Part shown: positions 24,881-34,123 of the stretch, piece by piece | How the letters are laid out: each line of letters opens with the position of its first letter | Numbering within the stretch: the stretch's first letter is position 1 | From: Oscillospiraceae bacterium | GTDB lineage: Bacteria; Bacillota; Clostridia; Oscillospirales; Oscillospiraceae | Direction of reading: 5' to 3' | DNA: 64,000 bases | NCBI GenBank assembly: GCA_020025535.1 | Contig: JAHHRY010000001.1 | Location: forward strand, 124,001-188,000 | Made by a program: the position numbers and the translations under genes | Notes under the pieces: model-generated | What the model saw: the letters and a program-made list of their open reading frames with translations, nothing else | Told to the model about the DNA's origin: nothing | The model's database searches: none

Positions 24881-27673
24881 ATGGATTATAAAAACACCAT
24901 CATCACCCCAAAGACGGATTTTCCCATGAAAGCCGGTCTGCCCGCCCGTGAGCCCGGTATGCTGGAGCGCTGGAATCAGCAAGACCTGTACAATGCCATG
25001 CTGGAAAAGAACAAGGATCTGCCCCGCTACGTTCTTCACGACGGCCCTCCCTTCTCCAACGGCGACATTCATATGGGTCATGCCCTGAATAAGACTCTGA
25101 AGGACTTCATCATCCGCAGCCATGCCATGATGGGTTATTATACCCCCTACGTTCCCGGCTGGGATAACCACGGTATGCCCATCGAGTCCGCCATCATCAA
25201 GAAGAACAAGCTCAACCACAAGACCATGCCTGTGCCTGAGTTCCGTTCCGCCTGTGCAGAGTTCGCTGAGAGCTATATCCAGCGGCAGATGGCCGGCTTC
25301 CGGCGTCTCGGTGTCGTGGGCGACTGGGAACACCCCTACCGCACCATGGACAAGCACTTTGAAGCAGAAGAAGTCAAAATCTTCGGTGCCATGTATCAGA
25401 AGGGCTACATCTACAAGGGTCTGAAGCCCGTTTACTGGTGTCCCAAAGACGAAACCGCTCTGGCTGAGGCTGAAATTGAATATCAGGACGATCCCTGTAC
25501 TTCTGTCTATGTCAAGTTCCCCATCAAGGACGATCTGGGCAAGCTGTCTCAGTTCGATCTGAGCAAGGTATATTTTGTCATCTGGACAACCACCATCTGG
25601 ACGCTCCCCGGCAACATGGGCATCAGTATGCATCCCCGTGAAAACTATGTCCTTGTGAAAGCCGAGAACGGCGAAATCTATATTATGGCCGAAGCCCTCA
25701 TGGACAAGGTCATGGGTATTGGCGGCTTCCAGAATTACGAGGTTCTGGCCACCTATCCCGGCAAGTTCTTTGAGAATATGCTGGCACAGCATCCTTTCCT
25801 GGATAAGACTTCCCGCCTGCTGAACGCCGAGTACGTCACTATGGATTCCGGTACCGGCTGTGTTCACACCGCACCCGGCTTCGGCGCTGACGACTATCAG
25901 ACCTGTATGCGTTACGGCATGGATCTGGTGGTTCCCGTAGATGACCGCGGCCGCCACACCGACTACGCCGGCAAGTACGCCGGTCTCAGCACCACCGAAT
26001 CCAACCCCATCATTCTGGCAGACATGAAGGAAAGCGGAATGCTGTTTGCATCCGAAGACATCATGCACTCCTACCCTCACTGCTGGCGCTGCAAGACCCC
26101 CATCATCTTCCGTGCAACTCCTCAGTGGTTCTGCTCTGTGGCTGCCTTCAAGGACGAAGCTGCCGATGCCTGCAAGGGTCTGAAGTGGCTGCCCGCCTGG
26201 GGCGAAGACCGGATGATCAGCATGATCCGCGAACGCGCCGACTGGTGTATCTCCCGTCAGCGTCGCTGGGGTCTGCCCATCCCCGTGTTCTACTGCAAGG
26301 ATTGCGGCAAGCCCATCTGCACCCCCGAAACCATTGCTCACATTTCCAAGCTGTTCGATGAACACGGCTCCAACATCTGGTTTGAGAAGGAAGCTTCCGA
26401 GCTGATCCCCGAAGGTCTGGTCTGCCCCCACTGCGGCGGCACTCACGGCTTCGAGAAGGAGACCGATACGCTGGACGGCTGGTTCGACTCCGGCTCTACC
26501 CATGCAGCTTCTCTGCGCAGAAACGATCCCAAGTCCTGGCCTGCTGACGTCTATCTGGAAGGTGCCGACCAGTATCGTGGCTGGTTCCAGTCCAGCCTGC
26601 TGACTTCCGTCGGCGCTCTGGGCGAAGGTGCTCCCTTCAAGGAAGTCCTGACCCACGGCTGGGTCGTTGACGGACAGGGCCGTGCTATGCACAAGTCCCT
26701 GGGCAACGGTATCGATCCCGCCGATCTGATTAAGGAATACGGTGCCGATATCGTCCGTCTGTGGTCCGGCTCTGCCGACTACCATGTGGATGTCAGATGC
26801 TCCAAGGAAATCTTTAAGCAGCTGAGCCAGAACTATCTGAAGTTCCGTAACACCGCCCGTTACTGTCTGGGCAACCTGAACGGCTTCGATCCCAACCATC
26901 TGGTAGCCGCCGAGGATATGGAAGAGCTGGATAAGTGGGCACTGACCAAGCTGGACAGCCTGATTGCCACCTGCCGCAAGGCCTACAAGAACTATGAGTT
27001 CCACATTGTGGCTCACGCCATCAACGATTTCTGTGTTGTCGAACTCTCCAGCTTCTATCTGGATATTATCAAGGACCGGCTGTACTGCGAAGAGCCCGAC
27101 GGCCTGCGCCGCCGCTCTGCTCAGACTGCCCTCTTCCTGATCGTGGATGCCATGGCCAAGCTGTTTGCTCCCATCCTGTCCTTCACCTGTGATGAGATCT
27201 GGCAGGCTATGCCTCATCGTGAGGGTGATGACACCCGGAACATCCTGCTGAATCAGATGCCCACCGACTATTCCGCCTACGCGCTGAACGCCGAAGCAAT
27301 GGCTAAGTGGAACGTCATCATGGGTCTGCGTCAGGATGTCAACAGCATCCTCGAAAAGGCCCGTGCCGACAAGCGAATCGGCAAGGCTCTGGAAGCCCAC
27401 GTTTCTCTGGCCACCGACAACGCCGAAGTCAGAGCCGCCTGCGAAGGTATGAATCTGGCAGAGCTGTTCATCGTTTCTTCCTGTGCATGGGAGTCCGCTC
27501 CCGAAGGCGCAGAGGTTGGTGTCGGCATGAATTATGCCGATGTCACCGTGGGTGTTTCCGAAGCAAGAGGCACAAAATGTCCTCGCTGCTGGATGCACAC
27601 CGAGGAAGCCGACGAGAACGGTCTGTGCAAGCGCTGTGCTCGTGTAATTGCAACTCTGGATGTAGAAATCTAA
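24881..27673 (+). CDS. ileS: Isoleucyl-tRNA synthetase
   Basis: Class I synthetase of 930 residues. The HIGH-type motif HMGH is at 64-67 (after HDGPPFSNGDI). The CP1 editing domain lies at about 190-400 with TTIWTLPGNMGI and TGCVHTAPGFGADD, and the WFDSG segment is near 530. The KMSKS-type motif reads AMHKSLGN (602-609), so the first lysine is replaced. The C-terminal zinc knuckle is CPRCWMHTEEADENGLCKRC. GGAGG lies upstream of the ATG and expression is governed by the T-box. A terminator follows. Codon use suggests strong expression. Confidence 0.97.
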   Translation: MDYKNTIITPKTDFPMKAGLPAREPGMLERWNQQDLYNAMLEKNKDLPRYVLHDGPPFSNGDIHMGHALNKTLKDFIIRSHAMMGYYTPYVPGWDNHGMPIESAIIKKNKLNHKTMPVPEFRSACAEFAESYIQRQMAGFRRLGVVGDWEHPYRTMDKHFEAEEVKIFGAMYQKGYIYKGLKPVYWCPKDETALAEAEIEYQDDPCTSVYVKFPIKDDLGKLSQFDLSKVYFVIWTTTIWTLPGNMGISMHPRENYVLVKAENGEIYIMAEALMDKVMGIGGFQNYEVLATYPGKFFENMLAQHPFLDKTSRLLNAEYVTMDSGTGCVHTAPGFGADDYQTCMRYGMDLVVPVDDRGRHTDYAGKYAGLSTTESNPIILADMKESGMLFASEDIMHSYPHCWRCKTPIIFRATPQWFCSVAAFKDEAADACKGLKWLPAWGEDRMISMIRERADWCISRQRRWGLPIPVFYCKDCGKPICTPETIAHISKLFDEHGSNIWFEKEASELIPEGLVCPHCGGTHGFEKETDTLDGWFDSGSTHAASLRRNDPKSWPADVYLEGADQYRGWFQSSLLTSVGALGEGAPFKEVLTHGWVVDGQGRAMHKSLGNGIDPADLIKEYGADIVRLWSGSADYHVDVRCSKEIFKQLSQNYLKFRNTARYCLGNLNGFDPNHLVAAEDMEELDKWALTKLDSLIATCRKAYKNYEFHIVAHAINDFCVVELSSFYLDIIKDRLYCEEPDGLRRRSAQTALFLIVDAMAKLFAPILSFTCDEIWQAMPHREGDDTRNILLNQMPTDYSAYALNAEAMAKWNVIMGLRQDVNSILEKARADKRIGKALEAHVSLATDNAEVRAACEGMNLAELFIVSSCAWESAPEGAEVGVGMNYADVTVGVSEARGTKCPRCWMHTEEADENGLCKRCARVIATLDVEI

Positions 27674-27683
27674 CAGGAAATAT

Positions 27684-27714
27684 GGGGCATCTGCCAAAAG
27701 CAGATGCCCTTTTT
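27684..27714 (+). terminator. Terminator of ileS
   Basis: A 10-bp stem GGGCATCTGC/GCAGATGCCC with a CAAAA loop is followed by five T. Confidence 0.88.
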
Positions 27715-27739
27715 CTACATCTGCATCATAAAAAATCTA

Positions 27740-27768
27740 TTGCTTATCTATATAATTAGGTTTATAAT
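27740..27768 (+). promoter_or_regulatory. Promoter of tdh-kbl
   Basis: TTGCTT and TATAAT are spaced 17 nt apart, 36 nt upstream of the tdh ATG. Confidence 0.78.
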
Positions 27769-27804
27769 GTTAGATGGATTAAAAATAGATAAGGAGTGTA
27801 TACC

Positions 27805-28854
27805 ATGTCTGAAAAATTAATGGATGCTCTTGTCAAGCAGGGTCCCGAAAAGGGTCTGACCCTGATGAAAATGCCCATCCCCGAACCCGGCCTCGGCGAA
27901 GTTCGTATCAAAATTCATAAAACTGCTATCTGCGGCACCGACGTCCACATCTATAACTGGGATGCCTGGAGCCAGGAAAACGTAAAGCCCCCCTACATCG
28001 TCGGCCACGAATATGTGGGCGAAATCGATGCTCTGGGTGAAGGCGTTACCGCCTATCACAAGGGCCAGATTGTTTCCGGCGAAGGACATATCGTCTGCGG
28101 TCACTGCCGTAACTGCCGTGCAGGCAACGGCCAGTGGTGTAAGCACACCCTGGGTGTCGGCGTTAACCGTGACGGTGCATTTGCCGAGTACATTGTTATT
28201 CCTGCCACCAACGTCATTCCCATCAATGACGGCCTCGACGAGGACGTTGTCGCCTTCTTTGATGCTCTGGGTAATGCTACCCACACCGCTCTGATGTTTG
28301 ACGTGATCGGCGAGGATGTCCTGATCACCGGTGCAGGCCCCATCGGCATGATGGCCGTGGCAATCTGCAAGAAGAACGGCGCCCGCAGTGTAGTTGTTAC
28401 CGACGTGAACGATTACCGTCTGGAGATGTGCCGCAAGATGGGTGCCACCCGCACCGTTAATGTTGCCCGTGAGAAGCTGGAAGACATCTTCGCCGAGCAG
28501 CACATTGTAGAAGGCTTCGATGTTGGCCTGGAAATGAGCGGCAGCCCCGCAGCTCTCAACAGCATGCTGAAGAATATGCGTAACGGCGGCAAGATCGCTA
28601 TGCTGGGCATCCAGCCTCCTGCCACTCCCATGGACTGGAATGAGGTCATCTTCAAGGGCCTGACCATTCAGGGTATCTACGGCCGTAAGATGTACGAGAC
28701 CTGGTACAAGATGATGGCTATGGTCGAGGGCGGTCTGGACGTGACCCCCATTATCACCCATCGTCTGCACTATACGCAGTTTGAAGAAGGCTTCGCCGCT
28801 ATGAACTCCGGCAAGGCCGGCAAGGTCATTCTGGATTGGACCGAAAGGAGATAA
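27805..28854 (+). CDS. tdh: L-threonine 3-dehydrogenase
   Basis: A zinc-dependent NAD enzyme that oxidises L-threonine to 2-amino-3-ketobutyrate. The 349 residues belong to the medium-chain dehydrogenase family: catalytic-zinc Cys in ICGTDVHIYNWD, GHEYVGEIDALGEG, the four-Cys structural zinc loop VCGHCRNCRAGNGQWC, and the nucleotide fold VLITGAGPIGMMAVA. ATG 27805 has AAGGAG nine nt upstream. It is followed six nt later by kbl; the pair splits threonine to glycine and acetyl-CoA. Confidence 0.95.
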   Translation: MSEKLMDALVKQGPEKGLTLMKMPIPEPGLGEVRIKIHKTAICGTDVHIYNWDAWSQENVKPPYIVGHEYVGEIDALGEGVTAYHKGQIVSGEGHIVCGHCRNCRAGNGQWCKHTLGVGVNRDGAFAEYIVIPATNVIPINDGLDEDVVAFFDALGNATHTALMFDVIGEDVLITGAGPIGMMAVAICKKNGARSVVVTDVNDYRLEMCRKMGATRTVNVAREKLEDIFAEQHIVEGFDVGLEMSGSPAALNSMLKNMRNGGKIAMLGIQPPATPMDWNEVIFKGLTIQGIYGRKMYETWYKMMAMVEGGLDVTPIITHRLHYTQFEEGFAAMNSGKAGKVILDWTERR

Positions 28855-28860
28855 TTCAAC

Positions 28861-30051
28861 ATGAAATCTGCTATCAATCGTTACCGCGAAGAGCTGGCTT
28901 CCATCCGTGAGGCCGGTACCTATAAGGAAGAGCGTCTCATCACCACTCCTCAGTCCGCCCGCATCAACACCACTCAGGTCAAGGGCGTTCTGAATATGTG
29001 CGCTAACAACTATCTGGGTCTGGCTGACGATCCCCGTCTGATTGAGGCTGCCAAGGCCAGCTACGACAACTGGGGCTATGGCCTGTCCTCCGTCCGCTTC
29101 ATCTGCGGCACTCAGGAGCAGCACCGTACTCTTGAGAAGAAGATTGCTACTTTCCTGGGCATGGACGACACCATCCTCTACTCTTCCTGCTTCGACGCTA
29201 ACGGCGGTCTGTTTGAAGTCCTGCTGGGTGCCGAAGACGCCGTTATCTCCGATGAGCTGAACCACGCTTCCATCATCGACGGCGTTCGTCTGTGTAAGGC
29301 AAAGCGCTATCGCTACAAGAACAACGATATGGCCGACCTGCGTGCTCAGCTGGAAGCTGCACAGGCTGCAGGCTGCCGTACCAAGCTGATTGCAACCGAC
29401 GGTGTCTTCTCCATGGACGGCTACATTGCCAACCTGAAGGGCATCTGTGACCTGGCAGACGAGTTTGACGCTCTGGTCATGGTGGATGACAGCCATGCTG
29501 TCGGCTTTGTCGGCAAGACCGGTCGTGGTACCGCCGAGTATTGTGATGTCATGGGCCGTGTAGATATCATCACCGGCACCTTGGGCAAGGCTCTGGGCGG
29601 CGCTTCCGGCGGCTACACCTCTGCCCGTCAGGAAATCGTGGATCTGCTGCGTCAGCGTTCCCGTCCCTACCTGTTCTCCAACACTCTGGCCCCCAGCATC
29701 TGTGCTGCTGCTATCCGCACCTTTGATATGCTGATGGAATCCTCCGACCAGCTGGATAAGCTGAACGAGAACACCCAGTACTTCCGCAGACGTCTGAAGG
29801 AAGAAGGCTTCGACATTGCCGAAGGCGTACATCCCATTGTTCCTGTCATGCTGTACGACGCAAAGACCGCTCAGGAATTTGCCCGCCGTATGCTGGAGAA
29901 GGGCGTCTATGTGGTTGGCTTCTGCTACCCCGTCGTTCCCATGGGCAAGGCTCGTATCCGTACTCAGGTTTCCGCTGCTCACAGCAAGGAAGATCTGGAT
30001 TTCGCAGTGGATTGCTTCGTAGCCGTCCGCAAGGAAATGGGTCTGGCTTAA
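28861..30051 (+). CDS. kbl: Glycine C-acetyltransferase (2-amino-3-ketobutyrate CoA ligase)
   Basis: A PLP-dependent alpha-oxoamine synthase that cleaves 2-amino-3-ketobutyrate with CoA to glycine and acetyl-CoA. The 396 residues carry NNYLGLADDPRLIEAA, GLSSVRFICGTQEQHRTLE, the VDDSHAVGFVGKTGRGT segment and the PLP lysine in GTLGKALGGASGG. AAAGGAG precedes the ATG. It follows tdh in the same unit and ends at a terminator. Glycine and acetyl-CoA produced here could feed one-carbon and acetyl-CoA metabolism alongside the acs locus (inference). Confidence 0.95.
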   Translation: MKSAINRYREELASIREAGTYKEERLITTPQSARINTTQVKGVLNMCANNYLGLADDPRLIEAAKASYDNWGYGLSSVRFICGTQEQHRTLEKKIATFLGMDDTILYSSCFDANGGLFEVLLGAEDAVISDELNHASIIDGVRLCKAKRYRYKNNDMADLRAQLEAAQAAGCRTKLIATDGVFSMDGYIANLKGICDLADEFDALVMVDDSHAVGFVGKTGRGTAEYCDVMGRVDIITGTLGKALGGASGGYTSARQEIVDLLRQRSRPYLFSNTLAPSICAAAIRTFDMLMESSDQLDKLNENTQYFRRRLKEEGFDIAEGVHPIVPVMLYDAKTAQEFARRMLEKGVYVVGFCYPVVPMGKARIRTQVSAAHSKEDLDFAVDCFVAVRKEMGLA

Positions 30052-30098
30052 TCCCGCGAAAACACTTCGCCTTAAATGGCAACATCCCAAAAACAACA

Positions 30099-30133
30099 AT
30101 GGAGCGTATCGGATTCCGATACGCTCCATTTAT
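30099..30133 (+). terminator. Terminator of tdh-kbl
   Basis: A near-perfect stem AATGGAGCGTATCGG/CCGATACGCTCCATT with a short loop, followed by TATT, lies about 45 nt after the kbl stop. Confidence 0.8.
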
Positions 30134-30366
30134 TATCCTGTGTGGGCGTCTTCTCGCCTTTTCTTATTCCGGCTTCTCGAATACTGACGCCGGCCGGAAA
30201 CACGCGGTTACAAACTCCGAAAGCATAAGGTCACCGGAGTTCCTCTGCTGCCACGGCACGCGTTCCTTCTCCCCTTCTCTCGATTCTGCACCCATCTGCG
30301 GGAGCGTGCCCCGGTTTCGGGCATCCGTGTTCCGCCATGCATTCGGGGCAGAATCGCATACAGACG
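30134..30366. other. Gene-free spacer between convergent terminators
   Basis: I see no supported gene here. Short open frames exist on both strands but lack ribosome sites, and one runs into the gdhA terminator. A 7-bp inverted repeat (ACTCCG...CGGAGT, about 30208-30234) is the only structure noted. Confidence 0.5.
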
Positions 30367-30397
30367 CAAAAAGCCCCCGGCAGAGCCGGAGGCTTTT
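30367..30397 (-). terminator. Terminator of gdhA
   Basis: A 13-bp stem (AAAAGCCTCCGGC side, one mismatch) with a 3-nt loop ends in TTTTT on the minus strand, 18 nt after the gdhA stop. Confidence 0.82.
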
Positions 30398-30414
30398 GTA
30401 TGTTGGTATACAGC

Positions 30415-31767
30415 TTAGAATGCACCCTGCTCCATCATAGCAGTTGCGACCTTCTTGAAGCCTGCGATGTTAGCACCGGCAACCAGGTCATAGCCCAGGC
30501 CGTACTCAGCAGCAGCTTCCATGCTCATTGCATGGATGGTCTTCATGATGCCCTTCAGCTTCTCGTCGACTTCTTCAGCAGTCCAAACCAGGCGCTCGCT
30601 GTTCTGGCTCATTTCCAGACCGGAAACAGCAACACCGCCGGCGTTAACAGCCTTGGAAGGAGCAACGATCATGTTCTTCTGAGAACGCAGGTACTCCAGA
30701 GCATCGTTGGTGGTGGGCATGTTAGCAACTTCGATGTAGTACTTAATGCCGTTAGCAACGATCTTCTCAGCGCTGTCCATACGGACGTCGTTCTGCATAG
30801 CGGAAGGCATGATAACGTCAGCCTTGACACCCCAGGGCTTCTCGCCGGGGAAGAACTGTACGCCGAACTTGTCAGCGTAGTCCTGAACGCGGTTACGGCC
30901 GCTGCTACGCATCTCGACCATGTAGTTAACCTTCTCTTCGGAGGAGGAAACGCCTTCGGGGTCATAGATGTAGCCGTCAGGACCGGACAGAGTCACGACC
31001 TTAGCACCCAGGTGCAGAGCCTTCTTACAGATACCCCATGCAACGTTGCCGAAGCCGGAGATAGCGATGGTCTTACCCTTAATGTCCTCGCCCTCGTGCT
31101 TCAGGACTTCCTGCAGGTAGTACATAGCGCCGTAGCCGGTAGCTTCGGGACGAGTCAGGCTGCCGCCGTAGGTGAAGCCCTTACCGGTGAGAACGCCGTT
31201 CTCCCAAACGCCCTTCAGACGACGATACTGGCCGAACAGGTAGCCGATCTCACGGCCGCCGACGCCCATATCACCAGCGGGGATATCCACATCGGGTCCG
31301 ATGTAACGATACAGAGCAGTCATGTAGCTCTGGCAGAAACGCATGATCTCAGCGTCAGACTTGCCGGAGGGATCGAAGTCGGAACCGCCCTTGCCGCCGC
31401 CCATGGGCAGGCCGGTCAGGCTGTTCTTAAAGGTCTGCTCGAAGCCCAGGAACTTGATGACACTGGGAGTAACATTGGGCTGGAAACGCAGGCCGCCCTT
31501 GTAGGGTCCAATAGCACCGTTGAACTGGCAGCGGTAGCCGATGTTGGTGTGCCACTGGCCGGCATCGTCGCACCAGACAACACGGAAGGTGAACATACGC
31601 TCAGGCTCGACCATACGAGTCAGCAGGTCAACTTTCTCATACTCAGGATGAGCATCAATGACAGGGGAAATGGAGGAGAAAACCTCTTCCACGGTCTGAA
31701 CAAACTCAGGCTCGCTAGCATGCTTTTTCTTCACGTAATCGATTACGCTTGCCACATAAGCATTCAT
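30415..31767 (-). CDS. gdhA: NADP-type glutamate dehydrogenase
   Basis: It catalyses reversible reductive amination of 2-oxoglutarate and assimilates ammonium. At 450 residues it is the hexameric small type. Visible motifs are YKGGLRFQPNV, LTGLPMGGGKGGSDFDPSGKSD with the catalytic lysines, DVDIPAGDMGVGGREIGYLFGQY, the TGYG-initiated nucleotide domain (RPEATGYGAMYY, ISGFGNVAWG) and the C-terminal NAGGVAVSGLEMSQN. The cofactor preference is assigned from overall family similarity. It is monocistronic with a consensus promoter and its own terminator; codon use is of the highly expressed type. Confidence 0.96.
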   Translation of the reverse strand: MNAYVASVIDYVKKKHASEPEFVQTVEEVFSSISPVIDAHPEYEKVDLLTRMVEPERMFTFRVVWCDDAGQWHTNIGYRCQFNGAIGPYKGGLRFQPNVTPSVIKFLGFEQTFKNSLTGLPMGGGKGGSDFDPSGKSDAEIMRFCQSYMTALYRYIGPDVDIPAGDMGVGGREIGYLFGQYRRLKGVWENGVLTGKGFTYGGSLTRPEATGYGAMYYLQEVLKHEGEDIKGKTIAISGFGNVAWGICKKALHLGAKVVTLSGPDGYIYDPEGVSSSEEKVNYMVEMRSSGRNRVQDYADKFGVQFFPGEKPWGVKADVIMPSAMQNDVRMDSAEKIVANGIKYYIEVANMPTTNDALEYLRSQKNMIVAPSKAVNAGGVAVSGLEMSQNSERLVWTAEEVDEKLKGIMKTIHAMSMEAAAEYGLGYDLVAGANIAGFKKVATAMMEQGAF

Positions 31768-31831
31768 TTTAAACTGTCTCCTTTTTGAATTTCTTCAATA
31801 ATTCAGTTGGTGGCAACTCCCACCACGAGTT

Positions 31832-31860
31832 ATTATAGCAGATATTTCCGCTTTTGACAA
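31832..31860 (-). promoter_or_regulatory. Promoter of gdhA
   Basis: TTGTCA and TATAAT are spaced 17 nt apart on the minus strand, 65 nt upstream of ATG 31767. A small GGTGG/CCACC hairpin lies in the leader at about 31808-31823. Confidence 0.8.
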
Positions 31861-32086
31861 GATGTGCATAGTAGATGACAAATACAGGATTTTTTGTATA
31901 TTCTGCACAATTCACCATTCCCCCTATCCCCTGCACCTTTCCGTTATTTTGCACAGAAAATTTTCGTTTTCTCCCGTTGCCGACCCCTCTCCGAGGGCTG
32001 TCTCCGGGCCTGTCTGGCTGGTTTTTGCGTGCCGGGTGCGATTCTTTCGGCATTGTGACTTATTTCTTCATTATATGAGAAAAAGT

Positions 32087-32115
32087 TTGCTAAACTCCAA
32101 TTTATATTGTATAAT
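32087..32115 (+). promoter_or_regulatory. Promoter of the DHH-DHH-surE operon
   Basis: TTGCTA and TATAAT are spaced 17 nt apart. The transcript would carry an 80-nt leader. The remaining spacer back to the gdhA promoter (31861-32086) shows no gene or recognisable RNA. Confidence 0.78.
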
Positions 32116-32198
32116 GGAGAGTAACGCTCTCGGCGATACCAGGGATTTTCTTAGATTCCTGAATACCCCCCCATCTTTGATTGCACGAGGAGATACCT

Positions 32199-33134
32199 AT
32201 GTTTGAACAAGTAATGGAAGAGATCCGCAAATTCAACCGCATCATTATCCATCGCCACAAGAACCCCGACGGTGATGCCATCGGCAGCCAGGTAGGGCTG
32301 AAGCATATTCTGAAAGCCACCTTCCCCGAGAAAGAGATTTTCGCTGTTGGAGATGACGCACGTCATTACAGCTTTATGGATGACTCTGTTATGGATGCCG
32401 TTCCGGATGAGGCCTATCACGGTGCCCTTGCCTTTGTCCTGGACACCTCTGCCAAACACCTGATCAGCGACGAACGCTATACCATGGCGGATAAAACCAT
32501 CCGCATCGACCACCACATTTTCTGTGAAAAGATCTGTGATATTGAAATCACCGACACCAGCTGCGAAAGCTGCTGCAGTCTGATTACGGAGCTGGCTATG
32601 GAATCCGGTCTGATTGTAAACGATCTGGCCGCCAAATCCCTTTACACCGGCATGGTTACCGACTCCGGCCGGTTCCGTTACGACTCCACCAATGCCGCCA
32701 CCTTCCGGCACGCCGCCTTCCTGATGGAACGTTCCTTCGACACCAACGAAATCTATCGTAATCTCTATGCCGATGATTTCGAGCGCATTCAGCTGAAGGC
32801 ACAGTTCATTTTAAACATCCGGTTCACTCCCAAAAAGGTGGCTTACATCTACACCCCGCTGGAGAAGGTCAGGGAGCTGAACGTGGACACCTTCACCATT
32901 TCCCGCGGCATGGTCGGCGCCATGGCGGATATCAAGAATGTGGACATCTGGGTCAATTTCACAGAGACCGAAGAAGGCGTTCTCTGCGAGCTTCGTTCCA
33001 GCCGTTACAACATCAACCCCATCGCCGTAAAGTACGGCGGCGGCGGTCACGCCAAAGCCAGTGGTGCCACTGTCAAAAATAAGGAAGCAGCCATGTCCAT
33101 GCTGAAGGATCTGGAGCTGCTGATAGGAGAATAA
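32199..33134 (+). CDS. DHH/DHHA1 phosphoesterase, NrnA-like (nanoRNase / pAp phosphatase type), copy 1
   Basis: NrnA-type enzymes degrade very short RNAs and pApA and dephosphorylate pAp. The 311 residues contain IIIHRHKNPDGDAIGSQ, AFVLDTS, the DHH motif in RIDHHIF, YTGMVTDSGRFRY and the DHHA1 signature GGGGHAKASGATV, all metal-binding positions intact. GAGGAG precedes ATG 32199; a TTG at 32181 is a weaker alternative. It begins a tight operon with a second DHH gene two bases downstream and surE. The substrate (pAp, pApA, or 2-5 nt RNA) cannot be chosen from sequence. Confidence 0.9.
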   Translation: MFEQVMEEIRKFNRIIIHRHKNPDGDAIGSQVGLKHILKATFPEKEIFAVGDDARHYSFMDDSVMDAVPDEAYHGALAFVLDTSAKHLISDERYTMADKTIRIDHHIFCEKICDIEITDTSCESCCSLITELAMESGLIVNDLAAKSLYTGMVTDSGRFRYDSTNAATFRHAAFLMERSFDTNEIYRNLYADDFERIQLKAQFILNIRFTPKKVAYIYTPLEKVRELNVDTFTISRGMVGAMADIKNVDIWVNFTETEEGVLCELRSSRYNINPIAVKYGGGGHAKASGATVKNKEAAMSMLKDLELLIGE

Positions 33135-33136
33135 TT

Positions 33137-34123
33137 ATGTATCAGAAAGAAAAAGAAGCCATTTTAAATAAGATAAAGGAATATAACCGCATCATCCTGT
33201 TCCGGCATTTCCGCCCCGACGGTGACGCCGTAGGCTCTACCAAGGGCCTGCAGGAGATTCTGCGGCTGTCTTTCCCCGAAAAGGAAGTATACCTCCAGAA
33301 CGATGATTTCGCCGATTATCTGGCCTTCCTGGGTCCCGAGGACGCTCCCATTGCAGACGAGCTGTATGCAGACGCTCTGGGTATCGTTCTGGATACCGGT
33401 ACAACCAGCCGTATTTCCAATCAGAAGTACCAGCTGTGCAAAGAACTGATTAAGATCGATCACCACATCAACATTGCCCCCTACGGCGACTGTGCATGGG
33501 TACAGGAGGAAAAGTCCTCTACCTGTGAAATGATTGCTGAATTCTACTATACCTTCCGGGACGAGCTGAAAATCAATAAGGAAGCCGCTACCTATCTTTA
33601 CACCGGCATGGTCACCGACTCCGGCCGTTTCCAGTATAACAGCGTATCCGGCGATACTCTGCGTTATGCCGGCGTTCTGCTGGATCAGGGTATTGAAACA
33701 GATCGGCTGTTTGCCCATCTGTACCTTCGGGACTTCGACGAACTGAAGTTCAAGGCACAGGTATACAAGAGCATGAAGATCACCGAAAACGGCGTTGCTC
33801 ATATCTTTGTCACCCGTGCCATGCAGGAAAAGTTCGGTCTTACCAGTGAAACCGCCAGCACCGCCATTTCCTTCATGGATTCCATCAAGGGCTGTCTGTG
33901 CTGGATTGCCTTCATCGAAGGCAAAGCCGATGACGACACCATCCGTGTCCGTCTGCGTTCCCGTTTTGTACCCATTAATACCATTGCAGAGAAGTATCGC
34001 GGCGGCGGTCACGACTGCGCCTGCGGCGCCACGATCTATAACAGAAAAGAAATGCGCGCCCTCTTGAAGGATGCCGACGCACTGATTAAAGATTACAAAG
34101 AAACACACGAGGGCTGGCTATGA
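33137..34123 (+). CDS. DHH/DHHA1 phosphoesterase, NrnA-like, copy 2
   Basis: A 328-residue paralogue of the preceding protein, with ILFRHFRPDGDAVGS, GIVLDTGTTSRI, KIDHHINIAPYGD, YTGMVTDSGRFQYNS and GGGHDCACGATIYN. Compared with copy 1, the first motif has His-Phe-Arg in place of His-Lys-Asn and the final motif has Cys where Ser is usual, so specificity may differ. It starts two bases after copy 1 and overlaps surE by four bases (ATGA), so the three proteins are probably made together. The duplication is clear, but the division of labour is unknown. Confidence 0.9.
   Translation: MYQKEKEAILNKIKEYNRIILFRHFRPDGDAVGSTKGLQEILRLSFPEKEVYLQNDDFADYLAFLGPEDAPIADELYADALGIVLDTGTTSRISNQKYQLCKELIKIDHHINIAPYGDCAWVQEEKSSTCEMIAEFYYTFRDELKINKEAATYLYTGMVTDSGRFQYNSVSGDTLRYAGVLLDQGIETDRLFAHLYLRDFDELKFKAQVYKSMKITENGVAHIFVTRAMQEKFGLTSETASTAISFMDSIKGCLCWIAFIEGKADDDTIRVRLRSRFVPINTIAEKYRGGGHDCACGATIYNRKEMRALLKDADALIKDYKETHEGWL

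Noticed and set aside
24860..27697. A very long open frame antisense to ileS, and similar long frames antisense to ftsH, acsB and acsC-acsE
   Set aside because: They mirror strongly codon-biased genes, have low-complexity Gly/Val/His-rich translations, no ribosome sites and no family motifs.
30231..30425. Minus-strand frame with CxxC motifs (CPECMAEHGC) in the kbl-gdhA spacer
   Set aside because: It begins upstream of the gdhA stop, crosses the gdhA terminator and has no ribosome site.
31861..32086. Small RNA in the gdhA-DHH spacer
   Set aside because: No terminator, promoter or foldable conserved element beyond the two flanking gene promoters was visible.
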